This document shows positions 34,701-64,000 of a DNA stretch of 64,000 bases, piece by piece. Made by a program: the position numbers and the translations under genes. The DNA is from Todiramphus chloris collaris (lineage: Eukaryota; Chordata; Aves; Coraciiformes; Alcedinidae), in NCBI GenBank assembly GCA_025345505.1, contig JANVCC010000072.1, positions 1,776,451 through 1,840,450 of the forward strand, given 5' to 3'. The stretch's first letter is position 1; every line of letters begins with the position of its first letter. Under the pieces are notes generated by a model that made no database searches, had not been told where the DNA came from, and worked only from the letters and a program-made list of their open reading frames with translations.

Positions 34701-37454
34701 ATAAAAAGGATAAAGTGCTGCTTCTAGCTAGTATGATTAATATAATTTTGCTAAATACGGAGGGCACTTAGGCTGCCCTCCCCCCAGGTTGCTACAGCAA
34801 CACACATCTGTAAGGAGTCATTCTTCTAATTGTGTCAATTAGGCTTATAGAAGAGTATTTCAGCAATCCAAACGCTGTGGAAAGCACAGTCTGAGGTCTG
34901 GCTAAAGATGAACCTCAGGCTCCAAATATTAGCAACATTATTTTAAACTTCTTTCTGGTGTACTTGGTTAGTCATGGTGAGCAGGAAGCAGAGCAAGGGC
35001 TTGCTGAGCTGGGCAGGATTCCTTGCTTCTCTGATGCACAACATGAAATGCATCTCTGGGAGAGGGGGAGCAAAAGTCAGCTTGCATTTTGTTTGCGATT
35101 CCATTATCCTACAATCGAGATGAAGGAAGTTAGACTGCAAACCCAGCACGTAATGATGCCAGCTTATTGGTTAATACTTCACAGCTAAATGGTGCCAGAT
35201 GAATGGCTCATACTTTACAGCTATACGTTGCTTTTTACATAAAGCCAATCTGTGAAATACATATAGATGTACAAGTCAGCAACAGTGGAAGTGCAGCAAA
35301 TGTCTGATTGACATCTTTGACTGGAGCAACCTGAAAGCTGCAGGGCTATATGGAAACTTTCCAGACAACAGCAATGCCTTTCTCACGCAAGAAAACCATG
35401 CTTCTTTCCACACGATAAAATTCAATTAAGAAGTTTGTACTAACTAGCTGCTTATTTTATTAGCTCTGTCCTCCAGGAGCATTTTGCAACCCAGGCCATT
35501 ATGTGTGCATAACACTTTCTGAAAACGTGGTCTACTCGAGAGGGTTCTCATTAAAATATTAGCAGAAAACACCAACTTGCTGTTACATGACATCACACTG
35601 CCACGTTTGCCATGTTTTGCTGCTGCTCTGACTCATCCTAAGAGTTTGCTAAAGACCAGCTTCTGAACTGCCATCCCATTGCAACGAGTGCTGGCTGAAT
35701 CCTCCTGAAACAAAGAAAACGGTATCTTCCAAGTGAGACACCTCTAATTACAGCCTATGGTGGACATATAGTAATATAACTGTCCAAACGTAATGGTAAA
35801 TTTGTTCAAATACCTAATTTCAGTAATCCAAAAGAAATATAAATGCTTAAAAATCAACATGCTAACCCTCCCCACATCCTCATCCTGTGTTGCAATGGAA
35901 TTACAGATTATTGCTGATCGTATAGATTATGGAGTGACAGTCTTTCCACACAATGCTTTTGGATTATAGAAAAGTGTAAGAATGGCGCTTTGAGCAAGTT
36001 TCTCCTGGCTTTATTTTTAATGCAGCTATTAGGGGGCCACAAAGTAACTCACAGTTGTATGTGTGTAACTCACAGCTGTCTATGCGTATTAGATTGACCT
36101 TGAAATATTTTGACGTTAAAAGATGATCGTGGCCTATATAGGATAACGACCCCCTACGCTCACAGATGCCATACCCCGACACCAGGCACATTTTAAAGCT
36201 TCCTAACTCTAGGTTAAAATGGAATCACCACACTCACAGGAACTTATCTTTGCATCAGGTTGTCTAGCACTGAAGTCTTCAGTCCGGAATAGGGCTGTGC
36301 AGCTGACTGCTCGGCACGGGAAAGCGCAACACCGAAATGCACCGAAAGGCTCCCCTTTGTCAAAGAGGCAATGTGGGCAAGAAGGCAAACAGAACTTCCC
36401 CAGCTTACCACTTTCAGTGCAAGCATTGACCTACGTTGACCCGCCTCCCAGAACTGAGGCTTTGCCATACTGATGCAGAAAGGATTACTTCTCCGTGCTT
36501 TTTAGTCGTCAATCTTCCAACCTAAAGCTCCTTTCTCCTGAAGGTTCTCAATAATTCTTCTGTTTCAGCAACCAGAGAATCGCCATAAATCACCTTTCTA
36601 CATCAGCACTTTTCCCCTTCTGTGCTCTCTGAGGGTGTTTTGTCATTGATCTCCTCTGCCCTGCAACTCTTTCCACTATATTAGCTGCATTTAATTAGCT
36701 TGACCATTTATAATGCTCAGAACTGAACTCTGGACTGTTCATAGATTTGAAAACAGTTTGGTTTTAAAAGGTGTTTTAGAAATGCTTTGAGATCCTACAT
36801 CGCCAGAAAAACACAGGGAAGTGAAAAGCAGGGCAGCAGCTAGGCACCTAATTTCTCCAGCAACTGCTGGACTTAGCTAGTTATTATGGTTGGCTGAGAA
36901 GGGGCACTTTTGGGGGAGAGCGTTTCCATCTATCACTGCAGATTTCAGTATCAAAATCCCTATGGATGTGCCTTGAAGTCCTCTACAGAAGATCCTTCCA
37001 GCTCTGCCCAAGTGTGTCCTCTCTCCTAGGCCCCCTGGATCTGACTTTGGCCAAGCAGAGCAGGGAGGGATTCTCTCTGAGGAATAAGAACATGAACTGT
37101 TACACCAACAAGGACGTTAGCAGCTGAATGATGGGAAGTTTCCTTGCCTGTGATAGCTCTGCTTTGCAGTTTCCTCGTGTGCTCAGGGCCAGGGGACGGG
37201 AAAAAAACAACCTTGAAAATAAATTCAGAATTAGTCCCTGGCTACATGAATATTTCGCTACCTGTCCCCTTCCCTGAAGCACTTCGTAAGATACTTCAGT
37301 TTGGTGTCTCCACAAAAAAGTCAGCTTCCTTGTTTTCTCTGCAGGTTACTTCAGTGCTTTCCATTTGTACCACCTTACACATACTCTGCCCAAGGATATT
37401 CAAGTGGTTTACACCGACACAGGGAGGACTGGCACTATTATTTACATTTTTCTC

Positions 37455-37560
37455 AGTAACAGAATGGCAGAATCAGTGGATTTTGTGCAGACGCTGGAAG
37501 GTGCCTCTGGAGATCACCTGTTTCACTCTGCCAGCTCAAAGCAGAGCAAACTAGAGCTAT
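37455..37560 (-). mobile_element. CR1 LINE 3' scrap, minus orientation
   Basis: CGCTGGAAGGTGCCTCTGGA, then GATCACCTG and CTCAAAGCAGAGCAAACTAG, follow the reversed CR1 3' terminus. It is diverged and short. Confidence 0.7.
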
Positions 37561-40500
37561 TCTCTGCCCCGTTCTTGGGCTTCATTTGTTATGTAAGGGG
37601 AAAACACAGAGACATGAATGCTCACGTGGATGGTTGAAAGAGCAGGATCCTGACGTGCGACGGAGCAAACCAATGTGACAGGGTGGAAGCACTCCGTGTG
37701 ACCTCTGAGGAACCAGGATGAGTTTCAGAAGGGGACATGGTTGCCTAAAGTAAAGACTAGGCAGAAAACAGTTTGGATATTCAGGCCTTGCTTGCTGATG
37801 TGAGGAGCTGGAAGTGCCTAAGATTTTGTCAGGAAAAATGTTTAGGCACCTAAGGTCCTGTTTCTGCACATGGCTATAGGAACCATTCCCCTGGCAGAGC
37901 CAGCTGTCACAGCATCTCTTGCACATCAGCACCCCTCACTCACCTCAGAGACGAACCCCAGGAAACCCCGCAGCCTCTCAGCAATCACTTTCCAATGAGT
38001 GTAGACAGAACTGTGTTAGGGAACCGCATGCCAGTGCTGCAGTGTCTCGGGAGCCTGGGGGGGTACATCCGCATGGTACTCCACAGCCCTGGCCCTAGGA
38101 TCAGCCCCTATGTTCTGCACCGCATACATTTACCAAATCATTTAAGGATATTTCACTTGGGTTGGCAGCCTGGCACCCTTGCACGACGGGTTTCAAAAAG
38201 GAACTTCCTTTCATAAAGAAGCTTGCGTGGTGTGGGGCAGGCTCCTGCTACGCAGCTGACTGCACAGCCTGCTCTGCCTGGGACCCCCCAGCACCTGCCA
38301 CGAGGGGATGGAGCACAGGAAGGAGGCAGGAGAAGAGGCTAGTTTCATACCAGGAGCAGGGAAGGAGGCTGCCATTGGGAGACAGAGAGCAAAAGTCAGG
38401 GTGGAACGAATCCGTGTCTGTGTCCTTGCAGCTCTATAACTTTTGGGAGCGTTGCTGCCAGGCGTTGGAGGCAGGTGAGCTTCCCAAAGCACTGCCTCAT
38501 CCCTAGCGACCCGGCACACCGCCTGCCCTGCGACACTCCGGGAGCGCCTCTTCTGCACGGAAGGGTTTCTCTGACCCCTTTTACAAGCTTTTACATGGGA
38601 CTTGGAGGTAGCAAGGGTGCCTGGGATGTTGTAGCACTGCCAGCTAATCTGTAATGCCTGGCAGCACCCTCAACCCTACAAGAGTTTGGAGCCTGGTTAA
38701 AGTTCCTGAGCAGGTCAGGGGTCAGGCTGAATTGACCATAATGAAGAGGGATCCCCTTGGGCTACCGTTTTTTTAAGCAGCAGGAGACAGCAGAAGTTCC
38801 TGCCTTGTGGAAGGTGCCAAGTGCCAACAGCCGCTGTCATCCTGGACTCTGCCAGGGTAACCAGTTTATGAATTATCCTCACAAGGCCCGGACAGCTCAG
38901 GGTCCAGGACCCTTCCCAGCCCTTGCTGATACAGACCCCATGTGACAGGCACCACAAGGAATGTGGGTCTGGCCTCTGCCTCTTGTTTTGGTGAAATAGC
39001 ATTGGGCAAACTCCCTTACACTCAATGCCTAGGACAGGGCACTCCCGATGCCAAGCTCTACCCCTTACCTCGCTCTAGCACACAAAAGCAGCAAGCAGCA
39101 GCATGCCTGTGCAGGGAGTGTGAGGCAGAGGGGGAATGGCAGAGCAGGGAGCGGTCCGTGCCCAGACACAGCGAGTGCTGCCGGTCTCATCCCCTCTGTT
39201 CCTGGCAACAAAGCTCGAAACAGGCCTAGAGATGTTTCCACAGGGGGACAGGTCCCGTACCACCCCGTGTCCCCGGTAATATGCAGTAGTGATGTTTCCT
39301 GTGCATCCAAAAGGCCTTGAGATATGAACGCTAAATATGCAAGTCAATTAAAGTGACTCAGCCCAGGGACCGTGCAGTGTCAGCCGCTCTCAGATGTGAC
39401 CATTGCAGACAGGACATCTCTTGCCACAGGAACGCAACGACAGAGCTTCAAAAGCCAAGCTGCCAGCTTTGTGCTTTAATTGCCCAACAGTGCTCCCTCC
39501 TGCGAGTTCTTAAAAGCAGAAAACAGAAGGAAATGTAGAGATCTCAGCAGAAGTTCTGGAACAAGTTGTTCTTCCCTACTGTTGCCTCCTTGCCGAAATG
39601 CCTGAGGGCTCTCTCACCTTGCTGTATCTGTTGTCACTTCTTTCCAGACTTGTCAGGGACAAGTCCTAGTGTTGTAGTTTCCCTCCTGCTCAGGACTAGT
39701 CTGGTTTGCAGGGGTCCAAGCAAAGAGATCTAAACAAAAGCAACATTCACAACAAATACACCTGCCTCCAACACAGCAGACACATTGTTTAGTTCTGTCT
39801 CGGCTCTGGTGAAAAAACATTCACTTGGTGGATTCCATTGAAATCCTTGTTATATTTGCAGTTGACTTCACCTGCATGCCAAAAATGAGTCAGCACACCC
39901 CCAGCTTCTTCTCTCATCTCCCTCCCAACAACTTCTCAGGAGTTTCAAATCAGAAAAGGTTGGTAACTTGTTGAAAGAACACAAAGGCCTTGCCCTTGCT
40001 AGCCAGAGGAACAGCACTGATACTTGCCCATCAAGAACTTGTGGCTTTTCAGTTTGCATGTTTCTCGCTAATGCTGTTTATCCAGGTAGCACAGATGGGG
40101 CGTATCATTTGGCAAACTTACCCAGAAGCTTTTTACAGCAAAGATGATGACAGGTGCAAGATAAGGGATACGTACAAACCCAAGAGTTCATTACAAATAC
40201 ATTTGCATCCAAAGCAGCAGCAGAAGGACTTGGCTCTACTTTATCTTAAAAGCGCACGCTTTGTGAATTCCATTCAAATACTCACTGTATTTGCATCTGA
40301 TATTGCATGCGTGTCACCCCAGGCAACAACATGGGACCAAACCGTGTTTGCGTGGGCCTGTGCTTCTGCACAAGGGCAACCGGGTAAGTCATCTCTTCTC
40401 ATGACAGTATGGAGGGTTTTTAGGGTGGCCCTTGAAAAACTAGAGACAAAATTCTCACAAGGCATTGTTCTGCGGAGAGCAGGATTTTCAAAGGAACTTG

Positions 40501-43500
40501 TTAGAGTAATAGCGAAGGCTTCCTAATTCTGAAGGTATTATTTTGATGTCAAAGTAGAAGCTGGGTAGTTAAGATGAGCTAAGTCCTTGAAAACGTGGTC
40601 CCAAGTTCTGCTTCTGCCTGTTTGTTCAAAGAAAGTAGACAAACATGGAGAAGTTCCTGGTCAGAAAGGCTCAGTAACATACAACCAGTAGAGAGACTAA
40701 GGTTAATCAGCATGATCTGAATGCTGAAGCTATGTCCTTATTATGAATTACTCTCTGCAGAAGTCCTATTTTAGGACCACTGGCTAAAAAGAGAGAAGAG
40801 ATGATCCTAACAAAAAGATAGGTATCGTAAGGTGTGCAGCAGAAGTTGCATGACCTGAATACTCACTGTTTCACTTACAAGGCTGCAGTTTGAATCAGGA
40901 GTAACTGAAAGCTGGTAAGATCTGGCTCTTACTCGATGGTGTGTGTATGTAAAGTACATTGACAAATCCATCTGTTTCATGGGAGTAGAACTGAGTCTCA
41001 GGTAAAACCACAGGAGGCTCAAGAATATCGGAGGAGTGGCAATTCCTCTTAAGTGCAGCGGAGTACACCCGTGGTTGGCAAAGGTTCTGGCGAAGAAGGA
41101 AAAATGGCTGTTTCCCTGCACTCTGAAGGACAGTCACTCCAGTGTAGCCCTGCAGCACACAGACAACAAAACGTCCAGTGGTCCTCATCCTCCATAAATC
41201 ACTGAGACCTTTGTTTCCCACTGCTGTTAGCAAAGCACCTTTTACAACCTTTATTTGTGCTTGAAACTGGGGAGTGAAAGAGTACAACGGTAACAACAAA
41301 TAAATGAAAGTTTACCAGTCGTTTCTCCACAGCAGTTTAACCTACAAAAAGTAAACAAATGCAGCAACAACAAAGATGAAACCCCTTTACCACATGATCC
41401 TTTTGGAGCTCTCCGCCTACTTTGTAATTAAAGACTTAGACGTTTAAACCATGGAAAATTGGAAAACTGGGTTTTAAAGTGGCCCAGCACTTGTTACCAC
41501 ATGCATTAATGTATTATTCTGTGGCCAGGACTAAAGCAACTGCAATTAGACATGTTTTCTTAGCGTAGTCCTTTAAACAAACATTTTTGGCTGAATATTT
41601 TTAGTAGTCCAGGTAAAAATAACTGCATAGGCCTGTTCGCCGTAACACGGAACTGGGCAGGAAACACTATTGTTACTACACAAAGATTTTTTTCCTTAAT
41701 TCTGATGCTGGAATGAACCCAGGATTATTCCTGAATAATAACAGAGGGAGAATATGTGCTTGCCTGTGTGAGCATAGAGATCAGACCTGTCAGATCACTG
41801 TTGCCATTTCTGCTCTCGTCGCTACACAGTGGGTCCTGATGCCAGGCTCCCACATCCTCAGCCTCCAGTCACTGGATATTCTGGGGCAGGTCTCTCTCCC
41901 CCTGCTATCCTCTGCCTGATGACTTTTTTTGGAGCAAGCACAGGAATATATGTAGACCTTCTTCAGACTCTGTTTGGCCACCATGGGACAGCTGAGGGTC
42001 TCTTCGTCTCATCTATAAATTGCCAAATAAAATCTGAATGTTCAGTTAACGAAGGTCGGCTACAGTCGGTATTTCCTGACACACAACTAGTTTTCTTCCA
42101 GAAATTCCAGGTTAGAGCAATAAGTGAACTACCTCTACCTAAACCAGCCATTGCTGTCCCTAGCACTGCTGCCCAAAGATTTCCCTGTTATCTGAGGAGT
42201 CAACGGGACAAAAAACTTCAGTGAGAAGTACACAACAGAGAGACAGGCAATCATCTTTCAGCTTCTGGGAGGAATACTGAAAAAGGTAACGAAATGTGCT
42301 TTTTAACACAATCTAAGTTCATGGACACCCTTTAGTAATCTTGAATTGTCACGTACAGCGTTAAAAACTCACTTAAGCATTCAGCCAAATCGTTACTCCA
42401 ACTGTGCTAGCAGCACAAAGGGCTAACTCGGTGGAATCTATACAGGCTTGAAGAAGCTTTTCAATAACTAGAGATGACAAGGGAACATTTTTTTTAAAGA
42501 AAAAAAAAAAAGTAATTTAATGAGAACGGGAAAGGTGCAGAACAGCACGAAACAAATGTCAGCACACTGAGAAAGAGTTTGGGATGATTGGTTTTTATAT
42601 GACACCTAGTTTATTCTTTCCTTACTAAGAGTTTAAATCAGTTCAGCACCATTTTGGTTCATTCAGAGATTAACAAAATTTAATATTTTATGAGATTTAT
42701 TTATAATACCCTTGAGGTTTAGAGTATGTTTATGTAACCCTTCTGCCAGGAATTGGCAGCAGCTGAAAGAGCTGGATTAATTTATCTAAGGGTTCTCTCT
42801 GAAAACTTAAACAACAGCAGTTTCAGCCTCCACCCAAAGTGAAATGACCTCCTTTGGGTGCCCTGACAAACAATAAATCCTGCTCAAGGCATAGCAAGGG
42901 TTTAAAATAAGGTCCAGAGTTTCAAAACAAAGAGAACTTTAGAGACAAGGGAAAGGGAAGAAAAAAGGCTCAGGGTAAACCCACAAGAGCGACTAATCAA
43001 TAAAATAAATAATGCTTACGTGAGATCCCTAACCTCCCAGTCCTCCTCATCTCTGTGACACAGAATAAAGGCTTGCTCTCCTTTCCAAATGGATGCTCTG
43101 TCACTTGAATGTTGTTGCCTACTTAAAAATTCTCCCCGTATTTACTGTGTGCCTTCACTTTCCAGCTAAGCTAATGAGCATACGTATCGCTGTCCAGAAC
43201 CCGAGAGGTCCTACCCTTTTCCCAGCCCGCAGCCTCTTGCTTGTGCTTGTGCCCGTGCTGCTGCGCAGCTCCCCGTGCAGTGAACTCATCCAAGGAAATG
43301 AACTCGAGGGTTTGTGTATGTGGGTTTAAACACGGGTGTCTGCTGGTTTAACTCCCTTAATCAGCTCAGGGTACCATGAAAGGAAGGTCAATGCTGGCAC
43401 CATGGAAGAGGATGACAAGGCCAGGGGCGGAAAGAAGCCAGGCTGCTGTTGCTTCTAGAGATAACTAGGTCGGGCTGGCGTGGTTTTAAGATGAAACTGC

Positions 43501-43648
43501 TCCTAAGCACGGTGGCACTTTTGCATGGCTTGTCCCCGTAGAGGCTCATCTTTTGCGAAAGGCTGTTCTGTCCGTGCCCGCAGCACCGCTCCATCTCTGC
43601 ACCCCGGCCCGGGCCATCCCCGTCCCAGCAGAGAGGCACGAACCCACA

Positions 43649-43658
43649 NNNNNNNNNN
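43649..43658. other. Assembly gap (10 N)
   Basis: Ten N separate two identical 37-base copies (43612-43648 and 43659-43695), so the gap is probably an unmerged overlap. Confidence 0.95.
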
Positions 43659-44100
43659 GGCCATCCCCGTCCCAGCAGAGAGGCACGAACCCACACATCT
43701 CCCCGAGAGCCGCGGCTCGGGCCAGCCCCGGCCCGGCTCCGCTCCCTCGCACAGACCGCCCCGAGCCCCCTCCCCAGTCCCGGGGCCGCTGCCGTGCATC
43801 GACACGCTGCCCAGAGCCAGGGCGCTTCCGCAGGCCGGCTTGCTCGGGCTTGCTGGGGCAGAAATCCCAGAGCCGGGTTTCCGAGGCAGCAGAGGAATTC
43901 CCCTCGGGCCGCCGCCTCGGCAGCCTCGGGGCAGGCGGAGGCAGCGGCCGCCATTTGCAGGAGGACAAAAGGCCGAGCGGCTCCCGCCGAGCTCTGGGCC
44001 GCCGCCGCCGCGCGTTCTCGGGTGCCATCTACCGGCGCTGGCCCCGCCAAGCGCCCCCGGGCCCGGGTGGCTGCCGGGAGAGGCGGCGGGGGCGGGCAGC

Positions 44101-61993
<17,893 letters not shown>

Positions 61994-62400
61994 AGTGTTG
62001 CATTTTTTTAAAATACGGGTTTAGAGTGCTGAGTGTTTAATTTCTTAACTTGATGTAATTGTTAAGTCTCTGACTTCACACTTCTGCAAAGTGCAGCTCA
62101 TGGTAAACAGCAGCTGCGCGTGAACTGTAGCTGTCAGCTTGCTAGCAGTAGTTAGGTTTGTTCTTGGAATATTAGGCTGATGTCTCTGCTTCACATGTCT
62201 GCCAAGTCATATGTCTTTGTCTGAGATTGCTTTGCTCTTTCCTGTAATAACAGCAATATGAATTCGTTTTGGACAGATTCTGTGCTAATGGATACTGCTG
62301 ACAGTTCTAACACTTTACTGAAAAAAAAAAAAAGACCAAAAAAAAAGGCAGCTTGCTTTGTGCCCCAAAGCAGCTACAATAAACGCCTTGCAACTCAGCT
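61994..62400 (+). other. NDUFAF6: Probable NDUFAF6 3' UTR
   Basis: The stretch runs from the stop codon to the first AATAAA (62378-62383), which is followed by a T/G-rich CTTCTGTTTTGTGC. A second AATAAA at 63409-63414 could give a longer UTR. Confidence 0.55.
62378..62383 (+). terminator. NDUFAF6: Poly(A) signal AATAAA for NDUFAF6
   Basis: This is the first canonical hexamer after the stop codon, with a GT-rich element about 25-35 bases downstream. Confidence 0.55.
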
Positions 62401-64000
62401 AAGCACTTCTGTTTTGTGCAAGGATCAGGCTTCTTGCAAGTGGTCATGATGCTTCACAGTTGGAAGAGTAAGCACATATATTTGAATACAAGAGAACTGT
62501 CAGGAAAAGCTTTAGTGGTTTTAATTGTGTCGTGTGTATGTAGATTTTCAGAACGGTGATCTAGAGCTGTAGTGCAGAAATTACTTCAGTGTGTGTTGAG
62601 ATGGAGCATTGAAGTGACCATAGGTAGGGGGAGGATAGCTTTACAACATCAGAAGAGAACCCTCACCCAGTTTTTCTCTCCAGCTCAGCCAAAGGCTTTT
62701 TCCTTCTGCTCTCAGCTTGGCTGTGTCTTCCTGCTGGCCTCTCGTCTCTGTTGTTGCCCACAGCTGGCATTGCAGTTGTTCATATTCAGGACACCTCTCC
62801 TATGTACCTTTCCTGGATTCCTTTTCTTTGGTACTGCGAAGAAGCATATTCCTGAATGTTCCAGGTCGTGCTAGTCCTCCCTCTCTGTAAAGACACGGCT
62901 CTGGGGGTGTTTGTGGAAAATTACTGGGAGCTTTGTACTCAGCACCTCTTAGGATCGAGGTAAATATTTCTGTTTGATTTGTTGTTTGGTAAAATAATAC
63001 TTCCTAGTATCTGACTTGGTTCAGTTGCACAAATCTGCTAGTTTATTCTGCTGTCATACTTGTTTTATTAAATAGCTGCTTTTCCCTGAGATTTTTTTTT
63101 TCTTTTAATCGGGGATAATCTCCCCAGATGTTTGGTTGTATAACAGCATCCTGTATTTTAGCCTAAAATGCTACATAATGAATTTCTGAGAACAAGATTT
63201 GTGGCTTTTTTTTTTTTTAATCACGGAAACTATCGGCCTGGTAGAAACCTTAAGAACGTGACATTAAATCCTTCATTTGGTGATTTATTTTACATGTTTG
63301 AAGTCAGTTTGTGATCCCGATAATTCTGCAGTTTCCTGTTCCCAAGTAAGACACTGCTCTCTGAATTTGTTCAGTGCAGGATCTCGGTTTATGTATGACT
63401 AGAGGTGTAATAAACACCTAGAAAAATGCATGTACACTGCATCGGGATTGTATTGGTTATTTTCTAAAAGTAGAATCTTAACAGGCTCTGTCCGCTTCTC
63501 AAGTCAGCTGCGGTATCTTATCATTGGCAAAGAGGTCTGGTGAAAAGAAAATATTTCCTTCCTAAGCAGGCATTGCAGCTCTTCCTGCCAAAAGAAGAGC
63601 AAAGGCTTAGGCTCTGTTGCCGCTACCAGGCCAGCTGCACATTCACTCAGATTGTTTTATGTCCTGGAGAAAGCGTTACAAATGTCCCTTTCTGCAGTTG
63701 GGCCTCGTTTTGTCTGAGCGTGCTGAGTCAGGGCAATATAGGCAGCCCTGTCTGCGCTCTCAAAAGGAATTACTCTCCTGTACAGTTAACTTTTGGCAGG
63801 AGCACAGCACAGTAAGAAGGAAGAGGAGGGAAAGCATGCAGCATCACCAGGACTTTGAGTTGCTACAGTGATACCCTGCTCCCAGGCCACTGCTTCACTT
63901 CAGTGTTGGTGTAGAACAAGCCTTGACAATGCGCTTACAGAGGCATCAATAGGAGCACTGATTCCTTCTGGTGTAGGAAAGAAGCCATGTGATGCCATGA
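62401..64000. other. Downstream flank of NDUFAF6
   Basis: No coding exon was recognised. An alternative poly(A) signal lies at 63409-63414. In other vertebrates the next gene is PLEKHF2, but nothing of it is visible here. Confidence 0.6.

Larger units (their letters stand above)
26236..43400. other. Intergenic DNA between divergent TP53INP1 and NDUFAF6
   Basis: About 17 kb without a recognisable coding exon. It includes a polypyrimidine tract (26786-27035), a G run (27392-27408), a TA-rich stretch near 31725-31772 and a CR1 scrap (37455-37560). Open frames of 205 codons (28434-29051, minus) and 178 codons (39990-40526, plus) match nothing I know and are probably chance. Introns of long NDUFAF6 isoforms or enhancers could lie here. 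Confidence 0.6.

Noticed and set aside
39990-40526. 178-codon plus-strand ORF
   Set aside because: No recognised domain, no flanking splice or promoter signals, and ordinary composition, so chance is the simplest reading.

Overview
The window is nuclear DNA from a bird. Its genes are interrupted by GT-AG introns, CpG islands mark the promoters, and the dominant dispersed repeat is the avian-type CR1 non-LTR retrotransposon, for example the CR1 3' ends at 46866 and 55030. I rebuilt the splicing of three protein-coding genes by hand. Their order and orientation, CCNE2 (-), TP53INP1 (-), NDUFAF6 (+), match what I recall of human 8q22.1.

Layout. 279-2827 holds the first four coding exons of cyclin E2 (CCNE2, minus strand); the rest of the gene lies left of the window. 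Its promoter is a 2.5-kb CpG island at about 3150-5640. 5640-10690 is intergenic. 10690-13190 is a mosaic of four CR1 pieces in alternating orientation. 13665-25400 is TP53INP1 (minus strand): three coding exons encode a complete 236-residue protein, followed by a putative 3.2-kb 3' UTR, with a promoter CpG island at 24880-25600. 25690-43400 is intergenic DNA between the divergent TP53INP1 and NDUFAF6, with one sizeable CR1 copy and a 250-bp polypyrimidine tract. 43560-44540 is the NDUFAF6 CpG island. 44101-61993 is NDUFAF6 (plus strand): nine coding exons give a complete 327-residue protein, with a likely poly(A) signal at 62378. The remainder is downstream flank.

The three genes do not form one pathway: cyclin E2 drives G1/S entry, TP53INP1 is a p53-induced stress and autophagy adaptor, and NDUFAF6 is a mitochondrial complex I assembly factor. 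The first two are functionally opposed regulators of proliferation, but their adjacency looks like ordinary conserved synteny.

I found no new gene system. The points most worth checking are a GC-AG intron in NDUFAF6 that the reading frame requires; two adjacent perfect palindromes (one E2F-like, one TATA) in the CCNE2 island; four copies of a 12-mer at roughly regular spacing in that island; a 10-N gap flanked by identical 37-bp sequences that is probably an assembly artefact; and the interleaved inverted CR1 cluster.
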